NCBI GenBank assembly: GCA_032718475.1
Contig: JAUCBJ010000742.1
Coordinates: 1 to 64,000 of the forward strand
Direction: 5' to 3'
Length of the DNA: 64,000 bases
Origin: Nemertoderma westbladi
Lineage: Eukaryota > Xenacoelomorpha > Nemertodermatida > Nemertodermatidae
Shown: positions 33,300 through 48,400 of the stretch, piece after piece
Numbering within the stretch: the first letter of the stretch is position 1
Layout: each line of letters starts with the position of its first letter
Notes under the pieces: generated by a model
The model's database searches: none
The model's input: the letters and a program-made list of their open reading frames with translations, nothing else
What the model was told of the DNA's origin: nothing
Position numbers and translations under genes: made by a program

Positions 33300-35250
33300 C
33301 TACAACCCAGGGCAGGTGAGATATTGGGAAAATACAACCAGGACAGGTGAGATATTGGGAAAATACAACCCAGGACAGGTGAGATATTGGTAAACTACAA
33401 CCCAGGACAGGTGAGATATTGGGAAAATACAACCAGGACAGGTGAGATATTGGTAAACTACAACCCAGGGCAGGTGAGATATTGGTAAACTACAACCCAG
33501 GGCAGGTGAGATATTGGGAAAATACAACCAGGACAGGTGAGATATTGGGAAAATACAACCCAGGACAGGTGAGATATTGGGAAAATACAACCAGGACAGG
33601 TGAGATATTGGTAAACTACAACCCAGGGCAGGTGAGATATTGGTAAACTACAACCCAGGGCAGGTGAGATATTGGGAAAATACAACCAGGACAGGTGAGA
33701 TATTGGGAAAATACAACCCAGGACAGGTGAGATATTGGGAAAATACAACCAGGACAGGTGAGATATTGGGAAAATACAACCAGGACAGGTGAGATATTGG
33801 GAAAATACAACCCAGGACAGGTGAGATATTGGGAAAATACAACCAGGACAGGTGAGATATTGGTAAACTACAACCCAGGGCAGGTGAGATATTGGTAAAC
33901 TACAACCCAGGGCAGGTGAGATATTGGGAAAATACAACCAGGACAGGTGAGATATTGGGAAAATACAACCCAGGACAGGTGAGATATTGGGAAAATACAA
34001 CCAGGACAGGTGAGATATTGGTAAACTACAACCCAGGGCAGGTGAGATATTGGTAAACTACAACCCAGGGCAGGTGAGATATTGGGAAAATACAACCAGG
34101 ACAGGTGAGATATTGGGAAAATACAACCCAGGACAGGTGAGATATTGGTAAACTACAACCCAGGGCAGGTGAGATATTGGGAAAATACAACCAGGACAGG
34201 TGAGATATTGGTAAACTACAACCCAGGACAGGTGAGATATTGGTAAACTACAACCCAGGACAGGTGAGATATTGGGAAAATACAACCAGGACAGGTGAGA
34301 TATTGGGAAAATACAAACCAGGACAGGTGAGATATTGGGAAAATACAACCCAGGACAGGTGAGATATTGGGAAAATACAACCCAGGACAGGTGAGATATT
34401 GGTAAACTACAACCCAGGGCAGGTGAGATATTGGGAAAATACAACCCAGGACAGGTGAGATATTGGTAAACTACAACCCAGGGCAGGTGAGATATTGGGA
34501 AAATACAACCAGGACAGGTGAGATATTGGGAAAATACAACCCAGGACAGGTGAGATATTGGTAAACTACAACCCAGGGCAGGTGAGATATTGGGAAAATA
34601 CAACCAGGACAGGTGAGATATTGGGAAAATACAACCCAGGACAGGTGAGATATTGGTAAACTACAACCCAAGACAGGTGAGATATTGGTAAACTACAACC
34701 CAAGACAGGTGAGATATTGGGAAACTACAACCCAAGGACAGGTGAGATATTGGGAAACTACAACCCAGGACAGGTGAGATATTGCGAAAATACAACCCAG
34801 GACAGGTGAGATATTGCGAAAATACAACCAGGACAGGTGAGATATTGGGAAACTACAACCCAGGGCAGGTGAGATATTGGGAAAATACAACCAGGACAGG
34901 TGAGATATTGGGAAAATACAACCCAGGACAGGTGAGATATTGGGAAACTACAACCCAGGACAGGTGAGATATTGGTAAACTACAACCCAGGGCAGGTGAG
35001 ATATTGCGAAAATACAACCAGGACAGGTGAGATATTGGGAAAATACAACCCAGGACAGGTGAGATATTGGTAAACTACAACCCAGGACAGGTGAGATATT
35101 GGGAAAATACAACCCAGGGCAGGTGAGATATTGGGAAAATACAACCAGGACAGGTGAGATATTGGGAAAATACAACCCAGGACAGGTGAGATATTGGTAA
35201 ACTACAACCCAAGACAGGTGAGATATTGGTAAACTACAACCCAAGACAGG
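33300..35250 (+). repeat. Array 2 block rich in GGGAAAATAC units
   Basis: Here the GGGAAAATAC form, often 31 bp with CAACCAGG, alternates with GGTAAACTAC..CAGGGCAG units. The block also contains repeated multi-unit patterns (for example around 33460-34130). Overlapping minus-strand open frames arise because these unit types lack reverse-strand stops. Confidence 0.75.
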
Positions 35251-38200
35251 TGAGATATTGGGAAACTACAACCCAGGACAGGTGAGATATTGCGAAAATA
35301 CAACCAGGACAGGTGAGATATTGGGAAACTACAACCCAGGGCAGGTGAGATATTGGTAAACTACAACCCAGGACAGGTGAGATATTGGTAAACTACAACC
35401 CAGGGCAGGTGAGATATTGGTAAACTACAACCCAGGGCAGGTGAGATATTGCGAAAATACAACCAGGACAGGTGAGATATTGGTAAACTACAACCCAGGA
35501 CAGGTGAGATATTGGTAAACTACAACCCAAGACAGGTGAGATATTGGGAAACTACAACCCAGGACAGGTGAGATATTGGGAAAATACAACCAGGACAGGT
35601 GAGATATTGGTAAACTACAACCCAGGGCAGGTGAGATATTGCGAAAATACAACCCAGGACAGGTGAGATATTGGTAAACTACAACCCAGGACAGGTGAGA
35701 TATTGGTAAACTACAACCCAGGACAGGTGAGATATTGGTAAACTACAACCCAGGACAGGTGAGATATTGCGAAAATACAACCAGGACAGGTGAGATATTG
35801 GGAAACTACAACCCAGGGCAGGTGAGATATTGGGAAACTACAACCCAGGGCAGGTGAGATATTGGTAAACTACAACCCAGGACAGGTGAGATATTGGTAA
35901 ACTACAACCCAGGGCAGGTGAGATATTGGTAAACTACAACCCAGGACAGGTGAGATATTGGTAAACTACAACCCAGGGCAGGTGAGATATTGGTAAACTA
36001 CAACCCAGGACAGGTGAGATATTGGTAAACTACAACCCAAGACAGGTGAGATATTGGGAAACTACAACCCAGGACAGGTGAGATATTGCGAAAATACAAC
36101 CAGGACAGGTGAGATATTGGTAAACTACAACCCAGGACAGGTGAGATATTGCGAAACTACAACCAGGACAGGTGAGATATTGGTAAACTACAACCCAGGG
36201 CAGGTGAGATATTGGGAAACTACAACCAGGACAGGTGAGATATTGGTAAACTACAACCCAGGGCAGGTGAGATATTGGTAAACTACAACCCAGGACAGGT
36301 GAGATATTGGTAAACTACAACCTAGGGCAGGTGAGATATTGGTAAACTACAACCAGGACAGGTGAGATATTGGTAAACTACAACCCAGGACAGGTGAGAT
36401 ATTGCGAAAATACAACCAGGACAGGTGAGATATTGGTAAACTACAACCCAAGACAGGTGAGATATTGCGAAAATACAACCAGGACAGGTGAGATATTGGT
36501 AAACTACAACCCAGGACAGGTGAGATATTGCGAAAATACAACCCAGGACAGGTGAGATATTGGTAAACTACAACCCAGGACAGGTGAGATATTGGTAAAC
36601 TACAACCGAGGACAGGTGAGATATTGGTAAACTACAACCCAGGACAGGTGAGATATTGGTAAACTACAACCCAGGGCAGGTGAGATATTGGTAAACTACA
36701 ACCCAAGACAGGTGAGATATTGGTAAACTACAACCCAGGACAGGTGAGATATTGCGAAAATACAACCCAGGACAGGTGAGATATTGGTAAACTACAACCC
36801 AGGACAGGTGAGATATTGCGAAAATACAACCCAGGACAGGTGAGATATTGGTAAACTACAACCCAGGACAGGTGAGATATTGGTAAACTACAACCGAGGA
36901 CAGGTGAGATATTGGTAAACTACAACCCAGGGCAGGTGAGATATTGGTAAACTACAACCCAAGACAGGTGAGATATTGGTAAACTACAACCGAGGACAGG
37001 TGAGATATTGGTAAACTACAACCCAGGGCAGGTGAGATATTGGTAAACTACAACCGAGGACAGGTGAGATATTGGTAAACTACAACCCAGGGCAGGTGAG
37101 ATATTGGTAAACTACAACCCAGGACAGGTGAGATATTGGTAAACTACAACCGAGGACAGGTGAGATATTGGTAAACTACAACCCAGGGCAGGTGAGATAT
37201 TGGTAAACTACAACCCAAGACAGGTGAGATATTGCGAAAATACAACCAGGACAGGTGAGATATTGGGAAAATACAACCAGGACAGGTGAGATATTGGTAA
37301 ACTACAACCCAGGACAGGTGAGATATTGCGAAAATACAACCAGGACAGGTGAGATATTGGGAAAATACAACCAGGACAGGTGAGATATTGGTAAACTACA
37401 ACCCAGGACAGGTGAGATATTGGGAAACTACAACCCAGGACAGGTGAGATATTGGTAAACTACAACCCAGGGCAGGTGAGATATTGGTAAACTACAACCC
37501 AGGGCAGGTGAGATATTGGTAAACTACAACCCAGGACAGGTGAGATATTGGGAAACTACAACCCAGGACAGGTGAGATATTGGTAAACTACAACCCAGGG
37601 CAGGTGAGATATTGGTAAACTACAACCCAGGGCAGGTGAGATATTGGTAAACTACAACCCAGGACAGGTGAGATATTGCGAAAATACAACCAGGACAGGT
37701 GAGATATTGGTAAACTACAACCCAGGATAGGTGAGATATTGGTAAACTACAACCCAGGACAGGTGAGATATTGGTAAACTACAACCCAGGACAGGTGAGA
37801 TATTGCGAAAATACAACCAGGACAGGTGAGATATTGGTAAACTACAACCCAGGATAGGTGAGATATTGGTAAACTACAACCCAGGATAGGTGAGATATTG
37901 GTAAACTACAACCAGGACAGGTGAGATATTGCGAAAATACAACCAGGACAGGTGAGATATTGGTAAACTACAACCCAGGACAGGTGAGATATTGGTAAAC
38001 TACAACCCAGGGCAGGTGAGATATTGGTAAACTACAACCCAGGACAGGTGAGATATTGGGAAACTACAACCTAGGACAGGTGAGATATTGGTAAACTACA
38101 ACCCAGGATAGGTGAGATATTGGTAAACTACAACCCAGGACAGGTGAGATATTGGTAAACTACAACCCAGGACAGGTGAGATATTGCGAAAATACAACCA

Positions 38201-41200
38201 GGACAGGTGAGATATTGGTAAACTACAACCCAGGATAGGTGAGATATTGGTAAACTACAAACAACCCAGGACAGGTGAGATATTGGTAAACTACAACCCA
38301 GGACAGGTGAGATATTGGTAAACTACAACCCAGGACAGGTGAGATATTGGGAAACTACAACCTAGGACAGGTGAGATATTGGTAAACTACAACCCAGGAT
38401 AGGTGAGATATTGGTAAACTACAACCCAGGACAGGTGAGATATTGGTAAACTACAAACAACCCAGGACAGGTGAGATATTGGTAAACTACAACCCAGGAC
38501 AGGTGAGATATTGGTAAACTACAACCCAGGACAGGTGAGATATTGGGAAACTACAACCTAGGACAGGTGAGATATTGGTAAACTACAACCCAGGATAGGT
38601 GAGATATTGGTAAACTACAACCCAGGACAGGTGAGATATTGGTAAACTACAACCCAGGACAGGTGAGATATTGCGAAAATACAACCAGGACAGGTGAGAT
38701 ATTGCGAAAATACAACCAGGACAGGTGAGATATTGGTAAACTACAACCCAAGACAGGTGAGATATTGCGAAAATACAACCCAGGACAGGTGAGATATTGG
38801 TAAACTACAACCAGGACAGGTGAGATATTGGTAAACTACAACCCAGGATAGGTGAGATATTGGTAAACTACAACCCAGGACAGGTGAGATATTGCGAAAA
38901 TACAACCAGGACAGGTGAGATATTGGTAAACTACAACCCAGGACAGGTGAGATATTGCGAAAATACAACCAGGACAGGTGAGATATTGGTAAACTACAAC
39001 CTAGGACAGGTGAGATATTGGGAAAATACAACCCAGGACAGGTGAGATATTGGTAAACTACAACCCAGGACAGGTGAGATATTGGTAAACTACAACCCAA
39101 GACAGGTGAGATATTGGGAAACTACAACCTAGGACAGGTGAGATATTGGTAAACTACAACCCAGGACAGGTGAGATATTGGTAAACTACAACCCAAGACA
39201 GGTGAGATATTGGTAAACTACAACCCAGGACAGGTGAGATATTGGGAAAATACAACCCAGGACAGGTGAGATATTGCGAAAATACAACCAGGACAGGTGA
39301 GATATTGGTAAACTACAACCCAGGACAGGTGAGATATTGCGAAAATACAACCCAGGACAGGTGAGATATTGGTAAACTACAACCTAGGACAGGTGAGATA
39401 TTGGGAAAATACAACCCAGGACAGGTGAGATATTGGTAAACTACAACCCAGGACAGGTGAGATATTGGTAAACTACAACCCAAGACAGGTGAGATATTGG
39501 GAAACTACAACCTAGGACAGGTGAGATATTGGTAAACTACAACCCAGGACAGGTGAGATATTGGTAAACTACAACCCAAGACAGGTGAGATATTGGTAAA
39601 CTACAACCCAGGACAGGTGAGATATTGGGAAAATACAACCCAGGACAGGTGAGATATTGGTAAACTACAACCTAGGACAGGTGAGATATTGGGAAAATAC
39701 AACCCAGGACAGGTGAGATATTGGTAAACTACAACCCAGGACAGGTGAGATATTGGTAAACTACAACCCAGGACAGGTGAGATATTGGGAAAATACAACC
39801 CAGGACAGGTGAGATATTGGTAAACTACAACCCAGGACAGGTGAGATATTGGTAAACTACAACCCAGGACAGGTGAGATATTGGTAAACTACAACCCAGG
39901 ACAGGTGAGATATTGGTAAACTACAACCCAGGACAGGTGAGATATTGCGAAAATACAACCCAGGACAGGTGAGATATTGCGAAAATACAACCAGGACAGG
40001 TGAGATATTGGGAAACTACAACCCAGGATAGGTGAGATATTGGTAAACTACAACCGAGGACAGGTGAGATATTGGTAAACTACAACCCAAGACAGGTGAG
40101 ATATTGCGAAAATACAACCAGGGCAGGTGAGATATTGCGAAAATACAACCAGGGCAGGTGAGATATTGGGAAACTACAACCAGGACAGGTGAGATATTGG
40201 TAAACTACAACCCAGGGCAGGTGAGATATTGGTAAACTACAACCCAGGACAGGTGAGATATTGGTAAACTACAACCCAAGACAGGTGAGATATTGCGAAA
40301 ATACAACCAGGACAGGTGAGATATTGGTAAACTACAACCCAGGGCAGGTGAGATATTGGTAAACTACAACCCAGGACAGGTGAGATATTGGTAAACTACA
40401 ACCCAAGACAGGTGAGATATTGCGAAAATACAACCAGGGCAGGTGAGATATTGCGAAAATACAACCAGGGCAGGTGAGATATTGGGAAACTACAACCAGG
40501 ACAGGTGAGATATTGGTAAACTACAACCCAGGGCAGGTGAGATATTGGTAAACTACAACCCAGGACAGGTGAGATATTGGTAAACTACAACCCAAGACAG
40601 GTGAGATATTGCGAAAATACAACCAGGACAGGTGAGATATTGGTAAACTACAACCCAAGACAGGTGAGATATTGCGAAAATACAACCAGGACAGGTGAGA
40701 TATTGGTAAACTACAACCCAAGACAGGTGAGATATTGGGAAACTACAACCCAGGACAGGTGAGATATTGGTAAACTACAACCCAGGACAGGTGAGATATT
40801 GGTAAACTACAACCCAGGACAGGTGAGATATTGGGAAACTACAACCTAAGGACAGGTGAGATATTGGGAAACTACAACCCAGGGCAGGTGAGATATTGGT
40901 AAACTACAACCCAGGGCAGGTGAGATATTGGGAAACTACAACCCAGTACAGGTGAGATATTGCGAAAATACAACCCAGGACAGGTGAGATATTGCGAAAA
41001 TACAACCAGGACAGGTGAGATATTGGGAAACTACAACCCAGGGCAGGTGAGATATTGGTAAACTACAACCCAGGACAGGTGAGATATTGGTAAACTACAA
41101 CCCAAGACAGGTGAGATATTGGTAAACTACAACCCAGGACAGGTGAGATATTGGTAAACTACAACCAGGACAGGTGAGATATTGCGAAAATACAACCAGG

Positions 41201-42280
41201 ACAGGTGAGATATTGGGAAACTACAACCCAGGGCAGGTGAGATATTGGTAAACTACAACCCAGGACAGGTGAGATATTGGTAAACTACAACCCAAGACAG
41301 GTGAGATATTGCGAAAATACAACCAGGACAGGTGAGATATTGGGAAACTACAACCCAGGACAGGTGAGATATTGGGAAACTACAACCCAGGACAGGTGAG
41401 ATATTGGTAAACTACAACCCAGGACAGGTGAGATATTGGGAAACTACAACCCAGGACAGGTGAGATATTGGTAAACTACAACCCAGGACAGGTGAGATAT
41501 TGGGAAACTACAACCCAGGACAGGTGAGATATTGGTAAACTACAACCCAGGGCAGGTGAGATATTGGGAAACTACAACCCAGGACAGGTGAGATATTGGT
41601 AAACTACAACCCAGGACAGGTGAGATATTGGGAAACTACAACCCAGGACAGGTGAGATATTGGTAAACTACAACCCAGGACAGGTGAGATATTGGGAAAC
41701 TACAACCCAGGACAGGTGAGATATTGGTAAACTACAACCCAGGGCAGGTGAGATATTGCGAAAATACAACCAGGACAGGTGAGATATTGGGAAACTACAA
41801 CCCAGGACAGGTGAGATATTGCGAAAATACAACCAGGACAGGTGAGATATTGGGAAACTACAACCCAGGACAGGTGAGATATTGGTAAACTACAACCCAG
41901 GGCAGGTGAGATATTGGTAAACTACAACCCAGGACAGGTGAGATATTGGTAAACTACAACCCAAGACAGGTGAGATATTGCGAAAATACAACCAGGACAG
42001 GTGAGATATTGGGAAACTACAACCTAAGGACAGGTGAGATATTGGTAAACTACAACCCAGGACAGGTGAGATATTGGTAAACTACAACCCAGGACAGGTG
42101 AGATATTGCGAAAATACAACCTAAGGACAGGTGAGATATTGGTAAACTACAACCCAGTACAGGTGAGATATTGGGAAAATACAACCCAGGACAGGTGAGA
42201 TATTGGGAAACTACAACCCAGGACAGGTGAGATATTGGGAAACTACAACCCAGGACAGGTGAGATATTGGTAAACTACAA

Positions 42281-42482
42281 CCTAAGGACAGGTGAGATAT
42301 TGGGAAACTACAACCCAGGACAGGTGAGATATTGGTAAACTACAACCTAAGGACAGGTGAGATATTGGGAAACTACAACCCAGGACAGGTGAGATATTGG
42401 TAAACTACAACCTAAGGACAGGTGAGATATTGGGAAACTACAACCCAGGACAGGTGAGATATTGGTAAACTACAACCTAAGG
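42281..42482 (+). repeat. 65-bp dimer repeated in array 2
   Basis: A 33-bp unit with CCTAAGGACAG alternates with a 32-bp GGGAAACTAC unit. The CCTAAGG marker recurs at 42281, 42346, 42411 and 42476, exactly 65 bp apart. It is a clear two-unit higher-order repeat. Confidence 0.85.
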
Positions 42483-45400
42483 ACAGGTGAGATATTGGGA
42501 AACTACAACCCAGGACAGGTGAGATATTGGTAAACTACAACCCAGGACAGGTGAGATATTGGGAAACTACAACCCAGGACAGGTGAGATATTGGTAAACT
42601 ACAACCCAGGACAGGTGAGATATTGGTAAACTACAACCCAGGACAGGTGAGATATTGGGAAACTACAACCCAGGACAGGTGAGATATTGCGTAAACTACA
42701 ACCAGGACAGGTGAGATATTGGGAAACTACAACCCAGGACAGGTGAGATATTGGTAAACTACAACCCAGGGCAGGTGAGATATTGGTAAACTACAACCCA
42801 GGACAGGTGAGATATTGCGAAAATACAACCAGGACAGGTGAGATATTGGGAAACTACAACCCAGGACAGGTGAGATATTGGTAAACTACAACCCAGGACA
42901 GGTGAGATATTGGTAAACTACAACCCAAGACAGGTGAGATATTGCGAAAATACAACCCAGGACAGGTGAGATATTGGGAAACTACAACCCAGGACAGGTG
43001 AGATATTGGTAAACTACAACCCAGGACAGGTGAGATATTGGTAAACTACAACCCAGGACAGGTGAGATATTGCGAAAATACAACCCAGGACAGGTGAGAT
43101 ATTGGTAAACTACAACCCAGGACAGGTGAGATATTGGGAAACTACAACCCAGGACAGGTGAGATATTGGTAAACTACAACCCAGGACAGGTGAGATATTG
43201 CGAAAATACAACCAGGACAGGTGAGATATTGGGAAACTACAACCCAGGACAGGTGAGATATTGGTAAACTACAACCCAGGACAGGTGAGATATTGGTAAA
43301 CTACAACCCAGGACAGGTGAGATATTGCGAAAATACAACCAGGACAGGTGAGATATTGGGAAACTACAACCCAGGACAGGTGAGATATTGGTAAACTACA
43401 ACCCAGGACAGGTGAGATATTGGTAAACTACAACCCAGGACAGGTGAGATATTGGGAAACTACAACCCAGGACAGGTGAGATATTGGTAAACTACAACCC
43501 AGGACAGGTGAGATATTGGTAAACTACAACCCAGGACAGGTGAGATATTGGTAAACTACAACCCAGGACAGGTGAGATATTGCGAAAATACAACCAGGAC
43601 AGGTGAGATATTGGTAAACTACAACCCAGGACAGGTGAGATATTGGTAAACTACAACCCAGGACAGGTGAGATATTGGTAAACTACAACCCAGGACAGGT
43701 GAGATATTGGTAAACTACAACCCAGGACAGGTGAGATATTGCGTAAAATACAACCAGGACAGGTGAGATATTGGTAAACTACAACCCAGGACAGGTGAGA
43801 TATTGGTAAACTACAACCCAGGACAGGTGAGATATTGGTAAACTACAACCCAGGACAGGTGAGATATTGGTAAACTACAACCCAGGACAGGTGAGATATT
43901 GCGAAACTACAACCAGGACAGGTGAGATATTGGTAAACTACAACCAGGACAGGTGAGATATTGGTAAACTACAACCCAGGACAGGTGAGATATTGGTAAA
44001 CTACAACCCAGGACAGGTGAGATATTGCGAAAATACAACCAGGACAGGTGAGATATTGGTAAACTACAACCCAGGACAGGTGAGATATTGCGTAAACTAC
44101 AACCAGGACAGGTGAGATATTGGGAAACTACAACCCAGGACAGGTGAGATATTGGTAAACTACAACCCAGGACAGGTGAGATATTGGTAAACTACAACCC
44201 AGGACAGGTGAGATATTGGTAAACTACAACCCAGGACAGGTGAGATATTGGTAAACTACAACCCAGGACAGGTGAGATATTGGTAAACTACAACCCAGGA
44301 CAGGTGAGATATTGCGTAAACTACAACCAGGACAGGTGAGATATTGGTAAACTACAACCCAGGACAGGTGAGATATTGCGAAACTACAACCCAGGACAGG
44401 TGAGATATTGGTAAACTACAACCCAGGACAGGTGAGATATTGGTAAACTACAACCCAGGACAGGTGAGATATTGGTAAACTACAACCCAGGACAGGTGAG
44501 ATATTGGTAAACTACAACCCAGGACAGGTGAGATATTGCGAAAATACAACCCAGGACAGGTGAGATATTGGGAAACTACAACCCAGGACAGGTGAGATAT
44601 TGGTAAACTACAACCCAGGACAGGTGAGATATTGGTAAACTACAACCCAGGACAGGTGAGATATTGCGAAACTACAACCCAGGACAGGTGAGATATTGGG
44701 AAACTACAACCCAGGACAGGTGAGATATTGGTAAACTACAACCCAGGACAGGTGAGATATTGGTAAACTACAACCCAGGACAGGTGAGATATTGGGAAAC
44801 TACAACCCAGGACAGGTGAGATATTGGTAAACTACAACCCAGGACAGGTGAGATATTGGGAAACTACAACCCAGGACAGGTGAGATATTGGTAAACTACA
44901 ACCCAGGACAGGTGAGATATTGGTAAACTACAACCCAGGACAGGTGAGATATTGGTAAACTACAACCCAGGACAGGTGAGATATTGGGAAACTACAACCC
45001 AGGACAGGTGAGATATTGGTAAACTACAACCCAGGACAGGTGAGATATTGGGAAACTACAACCCAGGACAGGTGAGATATTGGTAAACTACAACCCAGGA
45101 CAGGTGAGATATTGGTAAACTACAACCCAGGACAGGTGAGATATTGGGAAACTACAACCCAGGACAGGTGAGATATTGGTAAACTACAACCCAGGACAGG
45201 TGAGATATTGGTAAACTACAACCAGGACAGGTGAGATATTGGGAAACTACAACCCAGGACAGGTGAGATATTGGTAAACTACAACCCAGGACAGGTGAGA
45301 TATTGGTAAACTACAACCCAGGACAGGTGAGATATTGGTAAACTACAACCCAGGACAGGTGAGATATTGGTAAACTACAACCCAGGACAGGTGAGATATT

Positions 45401-48400
45401 GGTAAACTACAACCCAGGACAGGTGAGATATTGGGAAACTACAACCCAGGACAGGTGAGATATTGGTAAACTACAACCCAGGACAGGTGAGATATTGGTA
45501 AACTACAACCCAGGACAGGTGAGATATTGGTAAACTACAACCCAGGACAGGTGAGATATTGGTAAACTACAACCCAGGACAGGTGAGATATTGGGAAACT
45601 ACAACCCAGGACAGGTGAGATATTGCGAAAATACAACCCAGGACAGGTGAGATATTGGTAAACTACAACCCAGGACAGGTGAGATATTGGGAAACTACAA
45701 CCCAGGACAGGTGAGATATTGGTAAACTACAACCCAGGACAGGTGAGATATTGGTAAACTACAACCCAGGACAGGTGAGATATTGGTAAACTACAACCCA
45801 GGACAGGTGAGATATTGGGAAACTACAACCCAGGACAGGTGAGATATTGGTAAACTACAACCCAGGGCAGGTGAGATATTGCGAAAATACAACCAGGACA
45901 GGTGAGATATTGGGAAACTACAACCCAGGACAGGTGAGATATTGGTAAACTACAACCCAGGACAGGTGAGATATTGGTAAACTACAACCCAGGACAGGTG
46001 AGATATTGCGAAACTACAACCCAGGACAGGTGAGATATTGGTAAACTACAACCCAGGACAGGTGAGATATTGGGAAACTACAACCCAGGACAGGTGAGAT
46101 ATTGGTAAACTACAACCCAGGACAGGTGAGATATTGCGTAAACTACAACCAGGACAGGTGAGATATTGGGAAACTACAACCTAAGGACAGGTGAGATATT
46201 GGGAAACTACAACCTAGGACAGGTGAGATATTGCGTAAACTACAACCCAGGACAGGTGAGATATTGGTAAACTACAACCCAGGACAGGTGAGATATTGGG
46301 AAACTACAACCCAGGACAGGTGAGATATTGCGAAAATACAACCAGGACAGGTGAGATATTGCGAAAATACAACCAGGACAGGTGAGATATTGGGAAACTA
46401 CAACCCAGGACAGGTGAGATATTGGTAAACTACAACCCAGGACAGGTGAGATATTGGTAAACTACAACCCAGGACAGGTGAGATATTGCGAAACTACAAC
46501 CCAGGACAGGTGAGATATTGCGTAAACTACAACCAGGACAGGTGAGATATTGGTAAACTACAACCCAGGACAGGTGAGATATTGCGAAAATACAACCAGG
46601 ACAGGTGAGATATTGGTAAACTACAACCTAAGGACAGGTGAGATATTGGGGAACTACAACCCAGGACAGGTGAGATATTGGTAAACTACAACCCAGGACA
46701 GGTGAGATATTGGGAAACTACAACCCAGGACAGGTGAGATATTGGTAAACTACAACCCAGGACAGGTGAGATATTGGTAAACTACAACCCAGGACAGGTG
46801 AGATATTGGTAAACTACAACCCAGGACAGGTGAGATATTGGGAAAATACAACCCAGGACAGGTGAGATATTGCGAAAATACAACCAGGACAGGTGAGATA
46901 TTGCGAAACTACAACCAGGACAGGTGAGATATTGGGAAACTACAACCCAAGACAGGTGAGATATTGGTAAACTACAACCCAGGACAGGTGAGATATTGGT
47001 AAACTACAACCCAGGACAGGTGAGATATTGCGAAAATACAACCTAGGACAGGTGAGATATTGCGAAAATACAACCAGGACAGGTGAGATATTGGTAAACT
47101 ACAACCCAGGACAGGTGAGATATTGCGAAAATACAACCAGGACAGGTGAGATATTGGTAAACTACAACCTAAGGACAGGTGAGATATTGGGGAACTACAA
47201 CCCAGGACAGGTGAGATATTGGTAAACTACAACCCAGGACAGGTGAGATATTGGGAAACTACAACCCAGGACAGGTGAGATATTGGTAAACTACAACCCA
47301 GGACAGGTGAGATATTGGTAAACTACAACCCAGGGCAGGTGAGATATTGGTAAACTACAACCCAGGACAGGTGAGATATTGGGAAACTACAACCCAGGAC
47401 AGGTGAGATATTGGTAAACTACAACCCAGGACAGGTGAGATATTGGGAAACTACAACCCAGGACAGGTGAGATATTGGTAAACTACAACCCAGGACAGGT
47501 GAGATATTGGTAAACTACAACCCAGGGCAGGTGAGATATTGCGAAAATACAACCAGGACAGGTGAGATATTGGGAAACTACAACCGAGGACAGGTGAGAT
47601 ATTGGGAAACTACAACCCAGGACAGGTGAGATATTGGGAAACTACAACCCAGGACAGGTGAGATATTGGTAAACTACAACCCAGGGCAGGTGAGATATTG
47701 CGAAAATACAACCAGGACAGGTGAGATATTGCGAAACTACAACCGAGGACAGGTGAGATATTGGGAAACTACAACCCAGGACAGGTGAGATATTGGGAAA
47801 CTACAACCCAGGACAGGTGAGATATTGGTAAACTACAACCCAGGGCAGGTGAGATATTGCGAAAATACAACCAGGACAGGTGAGATATTGCGAAACTACA
47901 ACCGAGGACAGGTGAGATATTGGGAAACTACAACCCAGGACAGGTGAGATATTGGGAAACTACAACCCAGGACAGGTGAGATATTGGTAAACTACAACCC
48001 AGGACAGGTGAGATATTGGTAAACTACAACCCAGGGCAGGTGAGATATTGCGAAAATACAACCAGGACAGGTGAGATATTGGGAAACTACAACCGAGGAC
48101 AGGTGAGATATTGGGAAACTACAACCCAGGACAGGTGAGATATTGGGAAACTACAACCCAGGACAGGTGAGATATTGGTAAACTACAACCCAGGGCAGGT
48201 GAGATATTGGTAAACTACAACCCAGGACAGGTGAGATATTGGTAAACTACAACCCAAGGACAGGTGAGATATTGCGAAAATACAACCAGGACAGGTGAGA
48301 TATTGGGAAACTACAACCCAGGACAGGTGAGATATTGGTAAACTACAACCCAGGACAGGTGAGATATTGGTAAACTACAACCCAAGACAGGTGAGATATT